DNA of 64,000 nucleotides, from contig NW_025813667.1 in NCBI RefSeq assembly GCF_910589235.1, positions 161,051 to 225,050 on the forward strand. Direction: 5' to 3'. Position 1 is the first letter of the stretch; each line of letters begins with the position of its first letter. The notes below the pieces were generated by a model, which searched no databases, was not told the DNA's origin, and saw nothing but the letters and a program-made list of their open reading frames with translations. Source of the stretch: Vespa crabro. Its lineage: Eukaryota > Arthropoda > Insecta > Hymenoptera > Vespidae. The position numbers and the translations under genes are program-made. Below, in pieces: positions 1 to 11,763 of this stretch.

Positions 1-1330
1 GTATATACGATATGAAAGAATGTTAAAAACTTTGATTCCAATATAAAATAGATGTTTGATCTTATGAAATGCAATGTTCTGAATCGATTGGTAACATTTT
101 TCTAACTGTGGCACAAGTATTATTAAAGATTTCACGATTTTATCTTCGCATATACCGAAATTCGCGTATGTCGATTACGTTATTCGACAATTATCATATG
201 AAAACGCGTATTTAAACATAGTAAAAACGTTATATTCTTGTTATATTCTTTATTCTGCATCGATAGAATATAAAATCATTGAAATTGAACGAGATTTCAA
301 GTTTTCGTTTTTCGACGGTACGCGTATATGAGCGAAAAATCGTATATACGATATGAAAGAATGTTAAAAACTTTGATTCCAATATAAAATAGATGTTTGA
401 TCTTATGAAATGCAATGTTCTGAATCGATTGGTAACATTTTTCTAACTGTGGCACAAGTATTATTAAAGATTTCACGATTTTATCTTCGCATATACCGAA
501 ATTCGCGTATGTCGATTACGTTTTTCGACAATTATCATATGAAAACGCGTATTTAAACATAGTAAAAACGTTATATTCTTGTTATATTCTTTATTCTGCA
601 TCGATAGAATATAAAATCATTGAAATTGAACGAGATTTCAAGTTTTCGTTTTGCGACGATACGCGTATATGAGCGAAAAATCGTATATACGATATGAGAG
701 AATGTTAAAAACTTTGATTCCAATATAAAATAGATGTTTGATCTTATGAAATGCAATGTTCTGAATCGATTGGTAACATTTTTCTAACTGTGGCACAAGT
801 ATTATTAAAGATTTCACGATTTTATCTTCGCATATACCGAAATTCGCGTATGTCGATTACGTTATTCGACAATTATCATATGAAAACGCGTATTTAAACA
901 TAGTAAAAACGTTATATTCTTGTTATATTCTTTATTCTGCATCGATAGAATATAAAATCATTGAAATTGAACGAGATTTCAAGTTTTCGTTTTTCGACGA
1001 TACGCGTATTTGAGCGAAAAATCGTATATACGATATGAAAGAATGTTAAAAACTTTGATTCCAATATAAAATAGATGTTTGATCTTATGAAATGCAATGT
1101 TCTGAATCGATTGGTAACATTTTTCTAACTGTGGCACAAGTATTATTAAAGATTTCACGATTTTATCTTCGCATATACCGAAATTCGCGTATGTCGATTA
1201 CGTTTTTCGACAATTATCATATGAAAACGCGTATTTAAACATAGTAAAAACGTTATATTCTTGTTATATTCTTTATTCTGCATCGATAGAATATAAAATC
1301 ATTGAAATTGAACGAGATTTCAAGTTTTCG

Positions 1331-1362
1331 TTTTTCGACGATACGCGTATATGAGCGAAAAA
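1331..1362. repeat. imperfect hairpin with inner palindrome, once per monomer
   Basis: The arms TTTTTCG (1331-1337) and CGAAAAA (1356-1362) are exact inverted repeats. Between them lies ATACGCGTAT (1341-1350), itself a perfect 10-bp palindrome, whose centre is one base from the centre of the outer arms. The element abuts the 14-bp palindrome, so about 45 bp of each monomer is dominated by dyad symmetry. Common variants, such as TTTTTAGAC and the GACGGTACG form near 317 and 10206, break part of it, so it is not strictly conserved. Confidence 0.7.
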
Positions 1363-1375
1363 TCGTATATACGAT
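1362..1375. repeat. 14-bp perfect palindrome, once per monomer
   Basis: ATCGTATATACGAT equals its own reverse complement. It is present in nearly all monomers. I noticed only a few broken copies: near 13310 (TACGTAATG), near 17400 (TACGTTATG), near 36841 (TCGAATATACG), and a linked CCTATATACG change near 38545, 42978 and 48093. The last three are the same variant carried by the large higher-order units. The palindrome could be a dimeric protein-binding site or a cruciform-prone element. Neither can be decided from sequence. Confidence 0.85.
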
Positions 1376-1593
1376 ATGAAAGAATGTTAAAAACTTTGAT
1401 TCCAATATAAAATAGATGTTTGATCTTATGAAATGCAATGTTCTGAATCGATTGGTAACATTTTTCTAACTGTGGCACAAGTATTATTAAAGATTTCACG
1501 ATTTTATCTTCGCATATACCGAAATTCGCGTATGTCGATTACGTTTTTCGACAATTATCATATGAAAACGCGTATTTAAACATAGTAAAAACG

Positions 1594-1615
1594 TTATATT
1601 CTTGTTATATTCTTT
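1594..1615 (+). repeat. 11-bp internal tandem pair
   Basis: TTATATTCTTG is followed directly by TTATATTCTTT, giving two 11-bp copies that differ at the last base. Variants here (TTATGTTC, and TCTTTTTATATTC) are among the most useful markers of higher-order structure. They occur near 18999, 22076, 23780, 27876, 32651, 37425, 41858 and 46973 for the first, and near 12514, 15583, 25480, 30599 and 34350 for the second. Confidence 0.6.
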
Positions 1616-1634
1616 ATTCTGCATCGATAGAATA
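1615..1634. repeat. small inverted repeat, once per monomer
   Basis: TATTCT (1615-1620) and AGAATA (1629-1634) are inverted arms around an 8-base loop, GCATCGAT. The arms are short and AT-rich, so the dyad may be fortuitous. It is repeated only because the monomer is repeated. Copies near 2991 and 6401 have GACAGAAT in place of GATAGAAT. Confidence 0.4.
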
Positions 1635-4600
1635 TAAAATCATTGAAATTGAACGAGATTTCAAGTTTTCGTTTTTCGACGATACGCGTATATGAGCGAA
1701 AAATCGTATATACGATATGAAAGAATGTTAAAAACTTTGATTCCAATATAAAATAGATGTTTGATCTTATGAAATGCAATGTTCTGAATCGATTGGTAAC
1801 ATTTTTCTAACTGTGGCACAAGTATTATTAAAGATTTCACGATTTTATCTTCGCATATACCGAAATTCGCGTATGTCGAATAAGTTTTTCGACAATTATC
1901 ATATGAAAACGCGTATTTAAACATAGTAAAAACGTTATATTCTTGTTATATTCTTTATTCTGCATCGATAGAATATAAAATCATTGAAATTGAACGAGAT
2001 TTCAAGTTTTCGTTTTTCGACGATACGCGTATATGAGCGAAAAATCGTATATACGATATGAAAGAATGTTAAAAACTTTGATTCCAATATAAAATAGATG
2101 TTTGATCTTATGAAATGCAATGTTCTGAATCGATTGGTAACATTTTTCTAACTGTGGCACAAGTATTATTAAAGATTTCACGATTTTATCTTCGCATATA
2201 CCGAAATTCGCGTATGTCGATTACGTTATTCGAAAATTATCATATGAAAACGCGTATTTAAACATAGTAAAAACGTTATATTCTTGTTATATTCTTTATT
2301 CTGCATCGATAGAATATAAAATCAATGAAATTGAACGAGATTTCAAGTTTTCGTTTTTCGACGATACGCGTATATGAGCGAAAAATCGTATATACGATAT
2401 GAAAGAATGTTAAAAACTTTGATTCCAATATAAAATAGATGTTTGATCTTATGAAATGCAATGTTCTGAATCGATTGGTAACATTTTTCTAACTGTGGCA
2501 CAAGTATTATTAAAGATTTCACGATTTTATCTTCGCATATACCGAAATTCGCGTATGTCGATTACGTTTTTCGACAATTATCATATGAAAACGCGTATTT
2601 AAACATAGTAAAAACGTTATATTCTTGTTATATTCTTTATTCTGCATCGATAGAATATAAAATCATTGAAATTGAACGAGATTTCAAGTTTTCGTTTTTC
2701 GACGATACGCGTATATGAGCGAAAAATCGTATATACGATATGAGAGAATGTTAAAAACTTTGATTCCAATATAAAATAGATGTTTGATCTTATGAAATGC
2801 AATGTTCTGAATCGATTGGTAACATTTTTCTAACTGTGGCACAAGTATTATTAAAGATTTCACGATTTTATCTTCGCATATACCGAAATTCGCGTATGTC
2901 GATTACGTTATTCGACAATTATCATATGAAAACGCGTATTTAAACATAGTAAAAACGTTATATTCTTGTTATATTCTTTATTCTGCATCGACAGAATATA
3001 AAATCATTGAAATTGAACGAGATTTCAAGTCTTCGTTTTTCGACGATACGCGTATATGAGCGAAAAATCGTATATACGATATGAAAGAATGTTAAAAACT
3101 TTGATTCCAATATAAAATAGATGTTTGATCTTATGAAATGCAATGTTCTGAATCGATTGGTAACATTTTTCTAACTGTGGCACAAGTATTATTAAAGATT
3201 TTACGATTTTATCTTCGCATATACCGAAATTCGCGTATGTCGATGACGTTTTTCGGCAATTATCATATGAAAACGCGTATTTAAACATAGTAAAAACGTT
3301 ATATTCTTGTTATATTCTTTATTCTGCATCGATAGAATATAAAATCATTGAAATTGAACGAGATTTCAAGTTTTCGTTTTTCGACGATACGCGTATATGA
3401 GCGAAAAATCGTATATACGATATGAAAGAATGTTAAAAACTTTGATTCCAATATAAAATAGATGTTTGATCTTATGAAATGCAATGTTCTGAATCGATTG
3501 GTAACATTTTTCTAACTGTGGCACAAGTATTATTAAAGATTTCACGATTTTATCTTCGCATATACCGAAATTCGCGTATGTCGATTACGTTTTTCGACAA
3601 TTATCATATGAAAACGCGTATTTAAACATAGTAAAAACGTTATATTCTTGTTATATTCTTTATTCAGCATCGATAGAATATAAAATCATTGAAATTGAAC
3701 GAGATTTCAAGTTTTCGTTTTTCGACGATACGCGTATATGAGCGAAAAATCGTATATACGATATGAAAGAATGTTAAAAACTTTGATTCCAATATAAAAT
3801 AGATGTTTGATCTTATGAAATGCAATGTTCTGAATCGATTGGTAACATTTTTCTAACTGTGGCACAAGTATTATTAAAGATTTCACGATTTTATCTTCGC
3901 ATATACCGAAATTCGCGTATGTCGATTACGTTTTTCGACAATTATCATATGAAAACGCGTATTTAAACATAGTAAAAACGTTATATTCTTGTTATATTCT
4001 TTATTCTGCATCGATAGAATATAAAATCATTGAAATTGAACGAGATTTCAAGTTTTCGTTTTTCGACGATACGCGTATATGAGCGAAAAATCGTATATAC
4101 GATATGAAAGAATGTTAAAAACTTTGATTCCAATATAAAATAGATGTTTGATCTTATGAAATGCAATGTTCTGAATCGATTGGTAACATTTTTCTAACTG
4201 TGGCACAAGTATTATTAAAGATTTCACGATTTTATCTTCGCATATACCGAAATTCGCGTATGTCGATTACGTTTTTCGACAATTATCATATGAAAACGCG
4301 TATTTAAACATAGTAAAAACGTTATATTCTTGTTATATTCTTTATTCTGCATCGATAGAATATAAAATCATTGAAATTGAACGAGATTTCAAGTTTTCGT
4401 TTTTCGACGATACGCGTATATGAGCGAAAAATCGTATATACGATATGAAAGAATGTTAAAAACTTTGATTCCAATATAAAATAGATGTTTGATCTTATGA
4501 AATGCAATGTTCTGAATCGATTGGTAACATTTTTCTAACTGTGGCACAAGTATTATTAAAGATTTCACGATTTTATCTTCGCATATACCGAAATTCGCGT

Positions 4601-7600
4601 ATGTCGATTACGTTTTTCGACAATTATCATATGAAAACGCGTATTTAAACATAGTAAAAACGTTATATTCTTGTTATATTCTTTATTCTGCATCGATAGA
4701 ATATAAAATCATTGAAATTGAACGAGATTTCAAGTTTTCGTTTTTCGACGATACGCGTATATGAGCGAAAAATCGTATATACGATATGAAAAAATGTTAA
4801 AAACTTTGATTCCAATATAAAATAGATGTTTGATCTTATGAAATGCAATGTTCTGAATCGATTGGTAACATTTTTCTAACTGTGGCACAAGTATTATTAA
4901 AGATTTCACGATTTTATCTTCGCATATACCGAAATTCGCGTATGTCGATTACGTTTTTCGACAATTATCATATGAAAACGCGTATTTAAACATAGTAAAA
5001 ACGTTATATTCTTGTTATATTCTTTATTCTGCATCGATAGAATATAAAATCATTGAAATTGAACGAGATTTCAAGTTTTCGTTTTTCGACGATACGCGTA
5101 TATGAGCTAAAAATCGTATATACGATATGAAAGAATGTTAAAAACTTTGATTCCAATATAAAATAGATGTTTGATCTTATGAAATGCAATGTTCTGAATC
5201 GATTGGTAACATTTTTCTAACTGTGGCACAAGTATTATTAAAGATTTCACGATTTTATCTTCGCATATACCGAAATTCGCGTATGTCGATTACGTTTTTC
5301 GACAATTATCATATGAAAACGCGTATTTAAACATAGTAAAAACGTTATATTCTTGTTATATTCTTTATTCTGCATCGATAGAATATAAAATCATTGAAAT
5401 TGAACGAGATTTCAAGTTTTCGTTTTTCGACGATACGCGTATATGAGCGAAAAATCGTATATACGATATGAGAGAATGTTAAAAACTTTGATTCCAATAT
5501 AAAATAGATGTTTGATCTTATGAAATGCAATGTTCTGAATCGATTGGTAACATTTTTCTAACTGTGGCACAAGTATTATTAAAGATTTCACGATTTTATC
5601 TTCGCATATACCGAAATTCGCGTATGTCGATTACGTTATTCGACAATTATCATATGAAAACGCGTATTTAAACATAGTAAAAACGTTATATTCTTGTTAT
5701 ATTCTTTATTCTGCATCGATAGAATATAAAATCATTGAAATTGAACGAGATTTCAAGTTTTCGTTTTTCGACGATACGCGTATATGAGCGAAAAATCGTA
5801 TATACGATATGAAAGAATGTTAAAAACTTTGATTCCAATATAAAATAGATGTTTGATCTTATGAAATGCAATGTTCTGAATCGATTGGTAACATTTTTCT
5901 AACTGTGGCACAAGTATTATTAAAGATTTCACGATTTTATCTTCGCATATACCGAAATTCGCGTATGTCGATTACGTTTTTCGACAATTATCATATGAAA
6001 ACGCGTATTTAAACATAGTAAAAACGTTATATTCTTGTTATATTCTTTATTCAGCATCGATAGAATATAAAATCATTGAAATTGAACGAGATTTCAAGTT
6101 TTCGTTTTTCGACGATACGCGTATATGAGCGAAAAATCGTATATACGATATGAAAGAATGTTAAAAACTTTGATTCCAATATAAAATAGATGTTTGATCT
6201 TATGAAATGCAATGTTCTGAATCGATTGGTAACATTTTTCTAACTGTGGCACAAGTATTATTAAAGATTTCACGATTTTATCTTCGCATATACCGAAATT
6301 CGCGTATGTCGATTACGTTTTTCGACAATTATCATATGAAAACGCGTATTTAAACATAGTAAAAACGTTATATTCTTGTTATATTCTTTATTCTGCATCG
6401 ACAGAATATAAAATCATTGAAATTGAACGAGATTTCAAGTCTTCGTTTTTCGACGATACGCGTATATGAGCGAAAAATCGTATATACGATATGAAAGAAT
6501 GTTAAAAACTTTGATTCCAATATAAAATAGATGTTTGATCTTATGAAATGCAATGTTCTGAATCGATTGGTAACATTTTTCTAACTGTGGCACAAGTATT
6601 ATTAAAGATTTCACGATTTTATCTTCGCATATACCGAAATTCGCGTATGTCGATTACGTTTTTCGACAATTATCATATGAAAACGCGTATTTAAACATAG
6701 TAAAAACGTTATATTCTTGTTATATTCTTTATTCTGCATCGATAGAATATAAAATCATTGAAATTGAACGAGATTTCAAGTTTTCGTTTTTCGACGATAC
6801 GCGTATATGAGCGAAAAATCGTATATACGATATGAAAGAATGTTAAAAACTTTGATTCCAATATAAAATAGATGTTTGATCTTATGAAATGCAATGTTCT
6901 GAATCGATTGGTAACATTTTTCTAACTGTGGCACAAGTATTATTAAAGATTTCACGATTTTATCTTCGCATATACCGAAATTCGCGTATGTCGATTACGT
7001 TTTTCGACAATTATCATATGAAAACGCGTATTTAAACATAGTAAAAACGTTATATTCTTGTTATATTCTTTATTCTGCATCGATAGAATATAAAATCATT
7101 GAAATTGAACGAGATTTCAAGTTTTCGTTTTTCGACGATACGCGTATATGAGCGAAAAATCGTATATACGATATGAAAAAATGTTAAAAACTTTGATTCC
7201 AATATAAAATAGATGTTTGATCTTATGAAATGCAATGTTCTGAATCGATTGGTAACATTTTTCTAACTGTGGCACAAGTATTATTAAAGATTTCACGATT
7301 TTATCTTCGCATATACCGAAATTCGCGTATGTCGATTACGTTATTCGACAATTATCATATGAAAACGCGTATTTAAACATAGTAAAAACGTTATATTCTT
7401 GTTATATTCTTTATTCTGCATCGATAGAATATAAAATCATTGAAATTGAACGAGATTTCAAGTTTTCGTTTTTCGACGATACGCGTATATGAGCGAAAAA
7501 TCGTATATACGATATGAAAGAATGTTAAAAACTTTGATTCCAATATAAAATAGATGTTTGATCTTATGAAATGCAATGTTCTGAATCGATTGGTAACATT

Positions 7601-9889
7601 TTTCTAACTGTGGCACAAGTATTATTAAAGATTTCACGATTTTATCTTCGCATATACCGAAATTCGCGTATGTCGATTACGTTTTTCGACAATTATCATA
7701 TGAAAACGCGTATTTAAACATAGTAAAAACGTTATATTCTTGTTATATTCTTTATTCTGCATCGATAGAATATAAAATCATTGAAATTGAACGAGATTTC
7801 AAGTTTTCGTTTTTCGACGATACGCGTATATGAGCGAAAAATCGTATATACGATATGAAAGAATGTTAAAAACTTTGATTCCAATATAAAATAGATGTTT
7901 GATCTTATGAAATGCAATGTTCTGAATCGATTGGTAACATTTTTCTAACTGTGGCACAAGTATTATTAAAGATTTCACGATTTTATCTTCGCATATACCG
8001 AAATTCGCGTATGTCGATTACGTTTTTCGACAATTATCATATGAAAACGCGTATTTAAACATAGTAAAAACGTTATATTCTTGTTATATTCTTTATTCTG
8101 CATCGATAGAATATAAAATCATTGAAATTGAACGAGATTTCAAGTTTTCGTTTTTCGACGATACGCGTATATGAGCGAAAAATCGTATATACGATATGAA
8201 AGAATGTTAAAAACTTTGATTCCAATATAAAATAGATGTTTGATCTTATGAAATGCAATGTTCTGAATCGATTGGTAACATTTTTCTAACTGTGGCACAA
8301 GTATTATTAAAGATTTCACGATTTTATCTTCGCATATACCGAAATTCGCGTATGTCGATTACGTTTTTCGACAATTATCATATGAAAACGCGTATTTAAA
8401 CATAGTAAAAACGTTATATTCTTGTTATATTCTTTATTCTGCATCGATAGAATATAAAATCATTGAAATTGAACGAGATTTCAAGTTTTCGTTTTTCGAC
8501 GATACGCGTATATGAGCGAAAAATCGTATATACGATATGAGAGAATGTTAAAAACTTTGATTCCAATATAAAATAGATGTTTGATCTTATGAAATGCAAT
8601 GTTCTGAATCGATTGGTAACATTTTTCTAACTGTGGCACAAGTATTATTAAAGATTTCACGATTTTATCTTCGCATATACCGAAATTCGCGTATGTCGAT
8701 TACGTTATTCGACATTTATCATATGAAAACGCGTATTTAAACATAGTAAAAACGTTATATTCTTGTTATATTCTTTATTCTGCATCGATAGAATATAAAA
8801 TCATTGAAATTGAACGAGATTTCAAGTTTTCGTTTTTCGACGATACGCGTATTTGAGCCAAAAATCGTATATACGATATGAAAGAATGTTAAAAACTTTG
8901 ATTCCAATATAAAATAGATGTTTGATCTTATGAAATGCAATGTTCTGAATCGATTGGTAACATTTTTCTAACTGTGGCACAAGTATTATTAAAGATTTCA
9001 CGATTTTATCGTCGCATATACCGAAATTCGCGTATGTCGATTACGTTTTTCGACAATTATCATATGAAAACGCGTATTTAAACATAGTAAAAACGTTATA
9101 TTCTTGTTATATTCTTTATTCTGCATCGATAGAATATAAAATCATTGAAATTGAACGAGATTTCAAGTTTTGTTTTTCGACGATACGCGTATATGAGCGA
9201 AAAATCGTATATACGATATGAAAGAATGTTAAAAACTTTGATTCCAATATAAAATAGATGTTTGATCTTATGAAATGCAATGTTCTGAATCGATTGGTAA
9301 CATTTTTCTAACTGTGGCACAAGTATTATTAAAGATTTCACGATTTTATCTTCGCATATACCGAAATTCGCGTATGTCGATTACGTTTTTTCGACAATTA
9401 TCATATGAAAACGCGTATTTAAACATAGTAAAAACGTTATATTCTTGTTATATTCTTTATTCTGCATCGATAGAATATAAAATCATTGAAATTGAACGAG
9501 ATTTCAAGTTTTCGTTTTTCGACGATACGCGTATATGAGCGAAAAATCGTATATACGATATGAAAGAATGTTAAAAACTTTGATTCCAATATAAAATAGA
9601 TGTTTGATCTTATGAAATGCAATGTTCTGAATCGATTGGTAACATTTTTCTAACTGTGGCACAAGTATTATTAAAGATTTCACGATTTTATCTTCGCATA
9701 TACCGAAATTCGCGTATGTCGATTACGTTTTTCGACAATTATCATATGAAAACGCGTATTTAAACATAGTAAAAACGTTATATTCTTGTTATATTCTTTA
9801 TTCTGCATCGATAGAATATAAAATCATTGAAATTGAACGAGATTTCAAGTTTTCGTTTTTCGACGATACGCGTATATGAGCGAAAAATC

Positions 9890-11763
9890 GTATATACGAT
9901 ATGAGAGAATGTTAAAAACTTTGATTCCAATATAAAATAGATGTTTGATCTTATGAAATGCAATGTTCTGAATCGATTGGTAACATTTTTCTAACTGTGG
10001 CACAAGTATTATTAAAGATTTCACGATTTTATCTTCGCATATACCGAAATTCGCGTATGTCGATTACGTTATTCGACAATTATCATATGAAAACGCGTAT
10101 TTAAACATAGTAAAAACGTTATATTCTTGTTATATTCTTTATTCTGCATCGATAGAATATAAAATCATTGAAATTGAACGAGATTTCAAGTTTTCGTTTT
10201 TCGACGGTACGCGTATATGAGCGAAAAATCGTATATACGATATGAAAGAATGTTAAAAACTTTGATTCCAATATAAAATAGATGTTTGATCTTATGAAAT
10301 GCAATGTTCTGAATCGATTGGTAACATTTTTCTAACTGTGGCACAAGTATTATTAAAGATTTCACGATTTTATCTTCGCATATACCGAAATTCGCGTATG
10401 TCGATTACGTTTTTCGACAATTATCATATGAAAACGCGTATTTAAACATAGTAAAAACGTTATATTCTTGTTATATTCTTTATTCTGCATCGATAGAATA
10501 TAAAATCATTGAAATTGAACGAGATTTCAAGTTTTCGTTTTGCGACGATACGCGTATATGAGCGAAAAATCGTATATACGATATGAGAGAATGTTAAAAA
10601 CTTTGATTCCAATATAAAATAGATGTTTGATCTTATGAAATGCAATGTTCTGAATCGATTGGTAACATTTTTCTAACTGTGGCACAAGTATTATTAAAGA
10701 TTTCACGATTTTATCTTCGCATATACCGAAATTCGCGTATGTCGATTACGTTATTCGACAATTATCATATGAAAACGCGTATTTAAACATAGTAAAAACG
10801 TTATATTCTTGTTATATTCTTTATTCTGCATCGATAGAATATAAAATCATTGAAATTGAACGAGATTTCAAGTTTTCGTTTTTCGACGATACGCGTATTT
10901 GAGCGAAAAATCGTATATACGATATGAAAGAATGTTAAAAACTTTGATTCCAATATAAAATAGATGTTTGATCTTATGAAATGCAATGTTCTGAATCGAT
11001 TGGTAACATTTTTCTAACTGTGGCACAAGTATTATTAAAGATTTCACGATTTTATCTTCGCATATACCGAAATTCGCGTATGTCGATTACGTTTTTCGAC
11101 AATTATCATATGAAAACGCGTATTTAAACATAGTAAAAACGTTATATTCTTGTTATATTCTTTATTCTGCATCGATAGAATATAAAATCATTGAAATTGA
11201 ACGAGATTTCAAGTTTTCGTTTTTCGACGATACGCGTATATGAGCGAAAAATCGTATATACGATATGAAAGAATGTTAAAAACTTTGATTCCAATATAAA
11301 ATAGATGTTTGATCTTATGAAATGCAATGTTCTGAATCGATTGGTAACATTTTTCTAACTGTGGCACAAGTATTATTAAAGATTTCACGATTTTATCTTC
11401 GCATATACCGAAATTCGCGTATGTCGATTACGTTTTTCGACAATTATCATATGAAAACGCGTATTTAAACATAGTAAAAACGTTATATTCTTGTTATATT
11501 CTTTATTCTGCATCGATAGAATATAAAATCATTGAAATTGAACGAGATTTCAAGTTTTCGTTTTTCGACGATACGCGTATATGAGCGAAAAATCGTATAT
11601 ACGATATGAAAGAATGTTAAAAACTTTGATTCCAATATAAAATAGATGTTTGATCTTATGAAATGCAATGTTCTGAATCGATTGGTAACATTTTTCTAAC
11701 TGTGGCACAAGTATTATTAAAGATTTCACGATTTTATCTTCGCATATACCGAAATTCGCGTAT
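9890..11763 (+). repeat. second copy of the left-edge segment
   Basis: It shares with 1-1874 the GACGGTACG variant (near 10205), the TTTTGCGACG variant (near 10540), GAGAG (near 10585), TTATTCG (near 10750) and CGTATTTGAG (near 10895), in the same order and spacing. The monomer just upstream, at 9778, also carries GAGAG. Downstream the two copies diverge: this one leads into a GAAAAAATG monomer near 11950. Confidence 0.75.

Larger units (their letters stand above)
1365..1705 (+). repeat. representative 341-bp monomer
   Basis: This copy matches the common form and serves as a reference; its start is arbitrary. Hand count of the first copy in the window gives 99 G+C in 341 bases (29%), with 46 C, 53 G and 22 CpG on one strand, against about 7 CpG expected. 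Positions 40-49 and 267-276 of the unit both read AATATAAAAT. Positions 178-188 and 306-316 both read CGTTTTTCGAC. Because 341 leaves remainder 2 on division by 3, a reading frame shifts at each monomer boundary, so no long protein can run through the array. The length is close to twice a nucleosome repeat of about 170 bp. Confidence 0.9.
1..1874 (+). repeat. segment recurring 29 monomers downstream
   Basis: This left-edge segment and 9890-11763 carry the same ordered variants at the same offset of 9889 bp (29 x 341). They are TTATTCG, then GACGGTACG, TTTTGCGACG, GAGAG, TTATTCG and CGTATTTGAG. The match ends where this copy has CGAATAAG (about 1878) and the other has CGATTACGTTATTCG. It may extend to the left beyond the window. 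Confidence 0.75.

Noticed and set aside
1404..1413. AATATAAAAT (also at unit position 267-276) as a TATA-box promoter
   Set aside because: In 71% AT sequence such a motif is expected by chance, and no downstream gene is present to support it.
1253..1438. A 61-residue reading frame on the minus strand in most monomers (starting MHFIRS), as a repeated gene
   Set aside because: It recurs only because the monomer recurs. Amplified variants place stops in it (TTTTTAGAC gives TAA on the minus strand, TATTCAGCA gives TGA), and those copies spread as well as the others. It has no recognisable domain, and 341 is not a multiple of 3, so frames do not join.
1661..1924. 87-residue minus-strand frame here and at 3025, and 75-81-residue forms near 9096, 21394, 23444, 61962 and 62985
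   Set aside because: They arise from single substitutions or indels that remove a stop in one monomer. They are not preserved between copies.
9275..9538. 87-residue plus-strand frame in some monomers (also near 20530, 22239, 24628, 27017 and 62482)
   Set aside because: It exists mainly where a one-base insertion in a T or A run shifts the frame past a stop. It is absent from ordinary monomers and has no family resemblance I can see.
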